Of a stretch of 64,000 bases of DNA, positions 60,231 to 64,000 are shown one piece after another (positions within the stretch are counted from its first letter, which is position 1; each line of letters opens with the position of its first letter). A model generated the notes under the pieces. That model was not told the DNA's origin and did not search any database. It saw only the letters and a program-made list of their open reading frames with translations. The DNA comes from JAHBVL01 sp964461025 (lineage in GTDB: Bacteria; Chloroflexota; Chloroflexia; Thermomicrobiales; UBA6265). A program made the translations under genes and the position numbers. Location of the stretch: NCBI GenBank assembly GCA_964461025.1, contig CAYWSE010000014.1, positions 1 through 64,000 on the forward strand. Direction: 5' to 3'.

Positions 60231-61622
60231 ATGTCGGAAAAGAACACGCAGATCAAACAGCTGTGGCAGGATGCCCTCACTGGCAAGATCAGCCGCCGCG
60301 ACGTGCTCGTACGCGGTAGCGCCCTTGGCCTCAGCGGCATGGCGCTCGCTGCGCTCTCGCAGGAGACCATTCGCGGCGCCATGGCGCAGGACCGCGATCC
60401 GATCCTGAACAGCTACGACTGGCAGCTGCGCCTGCACCCCATGTTTGGCACGCTTGGCGACGAGATGGGGATCATTGTTGAAGAGGCCCCATCGGTCGAC
60501 TTCAGCTTCGACCGGTTCATCACCGAAAAGAACCAGGGCATGAGCACCTGGGATGCCTACACTGGCGTCACTCCGTTCCTCGAGATGAAGCCTCTGGCCG
60601 ATACAGAGACCATTGAGCCCTGGGACCCGTACCTGCCAGAGGGCGTCAAGGAAGACATCTTCCCGGCCGCCGTCGAAGAAGGCACGTACAACGGCAGCTT
60701 CTATGTGTGGCCGCTCCTGCTCGACATCATCGTTCAGGGATGGCATGCGGGATTCGTCGAGGCTGCTGGTCTCGATCCGGAAGTTGCCCCGGTCACCTGG
60801 GATGAGTACATCTCGAATGTGAAGACCGTTCACGAGGCAGGCGTAACTACGTTCGGCGTGATCTTCGACAATCGCGACTGGCGTTCGCTGATTCCGATCA
60901 CGCACTCGTTCGATACGGATGTCTACAGCCCGGATGGACTCTTCATCTACAACAGTGATGCCGCAGTGAATGCGCTCGAAGTGATGAAGGAGCTCATGCA
61001 GTACACCGCTCCTGACGTCCTCGCCGCCTCCAGCGTCGATGCCGCTGTGCTGGTCGACCAGGCTGTCTGGTCATCCGAACAGGCTGGCTACTACTTCAAG
61101 TATCAGAATGCGCCACTGACCTATTCCGCCACGTGGCAGGATCCCTCTCAGCTGCGCATGGCCAAACTGCCATCGCAGCCAGACACCGCCGGAGGCACAG
61201 TGTTCTGGGACACCGGCGCCGTACTTCTCACCCACGGCCAGAACAAGGAGAAAATGGCGGAGTACATGCTCTCCTTCTCCAAGGACGAGCGCGTCTGGGA
61301 GAACTCGGTGGTTGGCAATCCGGATGAGGGAACGACGCCGGTTGGTCAGCTGCCGATCCTGCAGTCGGTCTGGGAAGAGTGGGACGCGAACCCGCCGGCG
61401 TTCCTCGAGGGCGCTGACTGGGCGTTCGCCGTTCGCGACTCACTTGCCGCGGCTCGCGCAATTCAGCCAACCGCTCTGGCGATCAGCCAGTTCGATGTGG
61501 CCCGGCCTGAGTGGCACAAGTACTTGTCAGGTGAAGAGGCGGATGCCCGCACTGCGCTGACCAAGGCGTACGATGCGGTTCGCGCTGAGTTCGAGCGCCA
61601 GACTGGTTCTCCCGCTCAGTAG
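60231..61622 (+). CDS. Carbohydrate-type ABC transporter substrate-binding protein
   Basis: 463 residues from the ATG at 60231 (GGAGGA upstream). SRRDVLVRGSALGLSGMALA is a twin-arginine signal; there is no lipobox Cys. The mature protein has extracellular solute-binding family 1 features: GSFYVWPLLLDIIVQGWHAG, PVTWDEYISNVKTVHEAGVT, VFWDTGAVLLTHGQNKEKMA and a helical C-terminal half. The usual N-terminal beta-alpha unit looks shortened (starts ILNSYDWQLRLHPMFGT). The substrate is probably a sugar or glycoside, inferred from the permease type. A stem-loop follows the stop. Confidence 0.85.
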   Translation: MSEKNTQIKQLWQDALTGKISRRDVLVRGSALGLSGMALAALSQETIRGAMAQDRDPILNSYDWQLRLHPMFGTLGDEMGIIVEEAPSVDFSFDRFITEKNQGMSTWDAYTGVTPFLEMKPLADTETIEPWDPYLPEGVKEDIFPAAVEEGTYNGSFYVWPLLLDIIVQGWHAGFVEAAGLDPEVAPVTWDEYISNVKTVHEAGVTTFGVIFDNRDWRSLIPITHSFDTDVYSPDGLFIYNSDAAVNALEVMKELMQYTAPDVLAASSVDAAVLVDQAVWSSEQAGYYFKYQNAPLTYSATWQDPSQLRMAKLPSQPDTAGGTVFWDTGAVLLTHGQNKEKMAEYMLSFSKDERVWENSVVGNPDEGTTPVGQLPILQSVWEEWDANPPAFLEGADWAFAVRDSLAAARAIQPTALAISQFDVARPEWHKYLSGEEADARTALTKAYDAVRAEFERQTGSPAQ

Positions 61623-61647
61623 TCGTTCGCACATCACGTGATTTCCG

Positions 61648-61686
61648 GCGCGCCGCCACCACCAGCAATGGCATGGGGCGGCGCGC
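61648..61686 (+). other. Intercistronic stem-loop between binding-protein and permease genes
   Basis: GCGCGCCGCC (61648-61657) pairs with GGCGGCGCGC (61677-61686), 10 GC-only pairs around 19 nt, 26 bp after the binding-protein stop. No T run. Equivalent in place and type to the stem-loop at 43453-43491. Confidence 0.6.
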
Positions 61687-61796
61687 GCTTCAGGAAATGA
61701 CCTCTCGACGTACCAGATCACCGTTGTTCGACCGGGTAGTTGCGCGACGCTGCCATCGATCTACCGGCGCGGGATACATTCAGGAGTGAATCGACC

Positions 61797-62771
61797 ATGG
61801 CGGGCGCCGCACTATCACCAGAAGCCGCCGGTGCAGCGGGTTCGAACGGGGTGAAACCAGTCAAGCCGAGCTGGTACCGAACAGCCAAGGATTTCGTCAC
61901 CAGTTATCCCTACCTCATTCCAGTGATGTTCTTCTTTATCGGCTGGCAAGTCTGGCCGATTCTGGCGTCGCTTTATCTCAGCTTCACGGATGAGCGATTC
62001 CTCGACAATCAGCCGGCGAACTGGATCGGCCTGGACAACTACCGCACGGCGATTCAACAGGGACTGTTCTGGCAGGGCATCAAGCGGGCGCTCATCTTCA
62101 CCGCTATTTTCATCCCGGGCATGATCTTCATCCCCATGCTTGCGGCGATTCTGGTCGATCGCGTTCTGAACAATAAGGTCGCCACGGTTTACCGGATTAT
62201 TCTGCTTATCCCTTCGATGATCCCCGCCCCGCTGATCTTCGTGCTCTGGGTGTGGATGTACGACAACTACATCGGCCCGATCAACTATTTCCTCGTCGAT
62301 CGCTGGGGCTTTTTTGATCTGGCGAATGCGCCGCTCTGGCTTGACAATAATGTGCTGATCTACTTTTCCATCGCGTTCATGGAATGGTGGTGGGGTCTTG
62401 GGTACCACACCATGTTCTTCCTGGCCGGCCTGGCATCAATTCCAAAGGATCTTCCCGATGCCGCCAGAGTGGACGGCGCCGGCGAGTGGCGTATGTTCTG
62501 GGGCGTCACGATTTGGCGTCTTCTGCCAATCATTCTCGTGCTGACCGTCGTCCGGTTTGGCAGCGCGATGGCTGTGATCACCGAATACATCATCATGCAG
62601 GGTTTCGAACGCACATCGAGCACGTACACGTGGACGATGTACATGTATGACGAGGCGTTCAGAACTGGTCAGCAGTTCCGTGGATATGCCGCGGCAATTG
62701 GCTGGCTGGGCGCCATTTTCATGCTTTTCGTCGTCGCAGGACTCTTCTACATCTTCCGGTCGCGAGACTGA
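61797..62771 (+). CDS. Sugar ABC transporter permease (MalF type)
   Basis: 324 residues from the ATG at 61797; the CAGGAG lies 10 nt upstream. Starts with PYLIPVMFFFIGWQVWPILA. The typical segment AAILVDRVLNNKVATVYRII, LIFVLWVWMYDN and LASIPKDLPDAARVDGAGEW are the EAA loop region. About six helices. The MalG partner is 49 bp downstream. Confidence 0.92.
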   Translation: MAGAALSPEAAGAAGSNGVKPVKPSWYRTAKDFVTSYPYLIPVMFFFIGWQVWPILASLYLSFTDERFLDNQPANWIGLDNYRTAIQQGLFWQGIKRALIFTAIFIPGMIFIPMLAAILVDRVLNNKVATVYRIILLIPSMIPAPLIFVLWVWMYDNYIGPINYFLVDRWGFFDLANAPLWLDNNVLIYFSIAFMEWWWGLGYHTMFFLAGLASIPKDLPDAARVDGAGEWRMFWGVTIWRLLPIILVLTVVRFGSAMAVITEYIIMQGFERTSSTYTWTMYMYDEAFRTGQQFRGYAAAIGWLGAIFMLFVVAGLFYIFRSRD

Positions 62772-62820
62772 GAGTGGGAACGACGAAGACTCCTGTTCTC
62801 AACACGGAAAGGATTGAGCC

Positions 62821-63732
62821 ATGAGCGCACCAGCAACCACCAATCAGTCGATCCCACCCGCGGTGACACCGCACAAGCGTCGTTTCCGGATCAAATGGGG
62901 TGCGATTGCCCGGCACGCTGTGCTGATCACGCTCTGTCTGTGGGTGCTTCTGCCACTTGCCTGGGTTGTGCTGTTGTCCTTCAAGTCGAAATATGACGGC
63001 GCCCGGCGGTATATCTGGCCGGAAAACTTCATCGATCCGCTCTTCGCCAATTACCAGTTCATTCTCTCCCAGCCTCGTGCGGTGGGACCGGTCGGCGCGA
63101 GCGCTATGAACAGTGTGACCGTGACCCTGCTCACCGTCTTTTTCGGCACGATCGCCGCGGTGCTCGGCGGATATGCGCTGGTGCACTTGCGCACGCCGTT
63201 CAAGGCGTTTGTCACGACCATACTTGTGGCGTCGCTCTTCTTCCCGACGCAGGTGACCGCCCTGACCGGTATCTTTCGAATTCAGCAGGAGCTCGGTTTC
63301 ATCAACAAGACCTGGACGTTGATGTTTCCCTATGTGGCGCTGCAGATCGCCATCTGCGTATTCATCATGCGCGGGGTGTTCCAGACGGTACCCAACGAAT
63401 TGGTCGATTCCGCGAAGGTCGATGGCGCGAGCTCGCTTCGTACGCTTGTGGGGATCATCTTCCCGCTCATCAAGAATGGCGTGGTGGTGGTGATCATCGT
63501 GCTCTTTGTCTTTGCCTGGGGAGAATACCTGCTGGCTCTGACGCTGATGAACGACGCCGACCAGCGGACGCTGGCGGTCTTCATCTCCAACTCCTCGGGA
63601 GGCGTCGGCGCACTGGATTGGCCCCGCACCGCGGCCCTCTACATTCTGGCCATTATCCCGGCTTTGATCACCTTTGCTCTCGCCCAACGGTGGTACATGA
63701 AGGGTCTGCAGGAAGGGGCGCTGAAGGGGTAG
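62821..63732 (+). CDS. Sugar ABC transporter permease (MalG type)
   Basis: 303 residues with GGAAAGGA upstream. Helices begin ITLCLWVLLPLAWVVLLSFK. Typical MalG segments: NSVTVTLLTVFFGTIAAVLG GYALVHLRT, FIMRGVFQTVPNELVDSAKV, DGASSLRTLVGIIFPLIKNG (EAA loop), and the C-terminal AQRWYMKGLQEGALKG. Last gene of the operon; the ATPase subunit (MsmX/MalK-type) is not encoded here, so a shared ATPase elsewhere is likely. Confidence 0.93.
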   Translation: MSAPATTNQSIPPAVTPHKRRFRIKWGAIARHAVLITLCLWVLLPLAWVVLLSFKSKYDGARRYIWPENFIDPLFANYQFILSQPRAVGPVGASAMNSVTVTLLTVFFGTIAAVLGGYALVHLRTPFKAFVTTILVASLFFPTQVTALTGIFRIQQELGFINKTWTLMFPYVALQIAICVFIMRGVFQTVPNELVDSAKVDGASSLRTLVGIIFPLIKNGVVVVIIVLFVFAWGEYLLALTLMNDADQRTLAVFISNSSGGVGALDWPRTAALYILAIIPALITFALAQRWYMKGLQEGALKG

Positions 63733-63747
63733 CCGGCGTGCGGGCAC

Positions 63748-63779
63748 GAGGCGAAGAGGCGAAGAGGCGGAGAGGCGGA
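63748..63779. repeat. Short tandem repeat of an 8-bp unit
   Basis: GAGGCGAA x2 followed by GAGGCGGA x2, a purine-rich block between the sugar ABC operon and the partial gene at the right edge. Confidence 0.6.
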
Positions 63780-63887
63780 GAGGAACGAGGGGAGCGTTGT
63801 ACCCGGCGACGTACCGACCGCTTCGGGGGGCGAGGTGATACGTCGGTTGACGCGTAGCAATGGGTGACCCGGAGGTTAGGGCGGCTG

Positions 63888-64000
63888 ATGGCAGATGGGG
63901 GCTACCGGGATCTCATTGTCTGGCAAAAGGCGAGAGTGCTGGTGCGCGAAGTGTATGGCGTTTCCGATCGCTGGCCAAGCCTTGAGCAGTTTGGACTCAC
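63888..64000 (+). CDS. Four-helix-bundle protein of the 23S rRNA-intervening-sequence/Avd family (partial, right edge)
   Basis: The ATG at 63888 opens 37 complete codons before the window ends: MADGGYRDLIVWQKARVLVR, then EVYGVSDRWPSLEQFGLT. Y-R-D-L-x-V-W-Q-K-A and the xLExxFGLT spacing are the signature of the small four-helix-bundle family (TIGR02436) that includes 23S IVS proteins and the Avd factor of diversity-generating retroelements. GGAGG lies 12 nt upstream. The family is clear but the 3' part is missing. Confidence 0.75.
   Translation, partial: MADGGYRDLIVWQKARVLVREVYGVSDRWPSLEQFGL

Noticed and set aside
63748..63779. Tandem 8-mers as a CRISPR or binding-site array
   Set aside because: Units are contiguous, purine-only and too short; a simple sequence repeat explains them.

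Overview
The window looks like a chromosomal segment of a high-GC bacterium, most likely a Chloroflexota member near the Thermomicrobia. This is inferred from the gene mix, not from a marker phylogeny: a caa3-type oxidase with a cytochrome c-tailed subunit II, a sunset-domain protein, secreted proteins with Ser/Thr/Pro linkers, Tat-like ABC binding proteins without lipobox cysteines, and HipA_2/DUF3037 genes. GTG and TTG starts are frequent. I found no rRNA, tRNA, CRISPR array or prophage.

0-15 kb: an edge-truncated Phd/YefM antitoxin with a symmetric operator; a mycothiol-dependent-type enzyme; an enolase-superfamily dehydratase; two large secreted proteins; a MidA-type methyltransferase; a CoA transferase; an FAD oxidoreductase; a methyltransferase; an HdeD-like membrane protein; and a zinc-ribbon/PD40 propeller protein. 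Dispersed palindromic repeats sit between several of these. 15.8-17.3 kb: a poorly coding, scar-like stretch with a broken transposase and a promoter-hairpins-terminator cassette that may be a small RNA. 17.3-21.3 kb: nnrE, a sunset-domain protein, an unusually long argS and a small membrane protein.

21.7-28 kb: an aerobic respiration operon (cytochrome oxidase subunits II, I, III, IV, the CtaG assembly factor and two unrecognised membrane proteins); the heme A synthase ctaA lies at 34 kb. 28-40 kb: a GMC oxidoreductase overlapping a proline-racemase-family gene, a flavodoxin-like protein behind a perfect palindrome, an MFS permease, a DEDDh exonuclease, a secreted propeller/SH3 protein, a divergent polar amino acid ABC system, and a HAF-repeat-like protein.

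41-48 kb: a peptide-type ABC operon (binding protein and two permeases, no ATPase) and a HipA_2-DUF3037-HipA_2 kinase module. 48-56 kb: sucAB of the TCA cycle, then a likely nitrosative/oxidative stress cluster (flavin-nucleotide-binding protein, RIC N-terminal domain protein, NnrS/heme-copper-like membrane protein). Two promoters there carry the same direct repeat, TTGTCAC-N4-TTGTCAC, with the geometry of a PhoB/OmpR-family site. 56-64 kb: a secreted cupredoxin fusion, an M24 protein lacking most metal ligands, an HPF-like ribosome factor, a tandem universal stress protein, a sugar ABC operon behind a near-consensus promoter, and a truncated four-helix-bundle (23S-IVP family) gene at the right edge.
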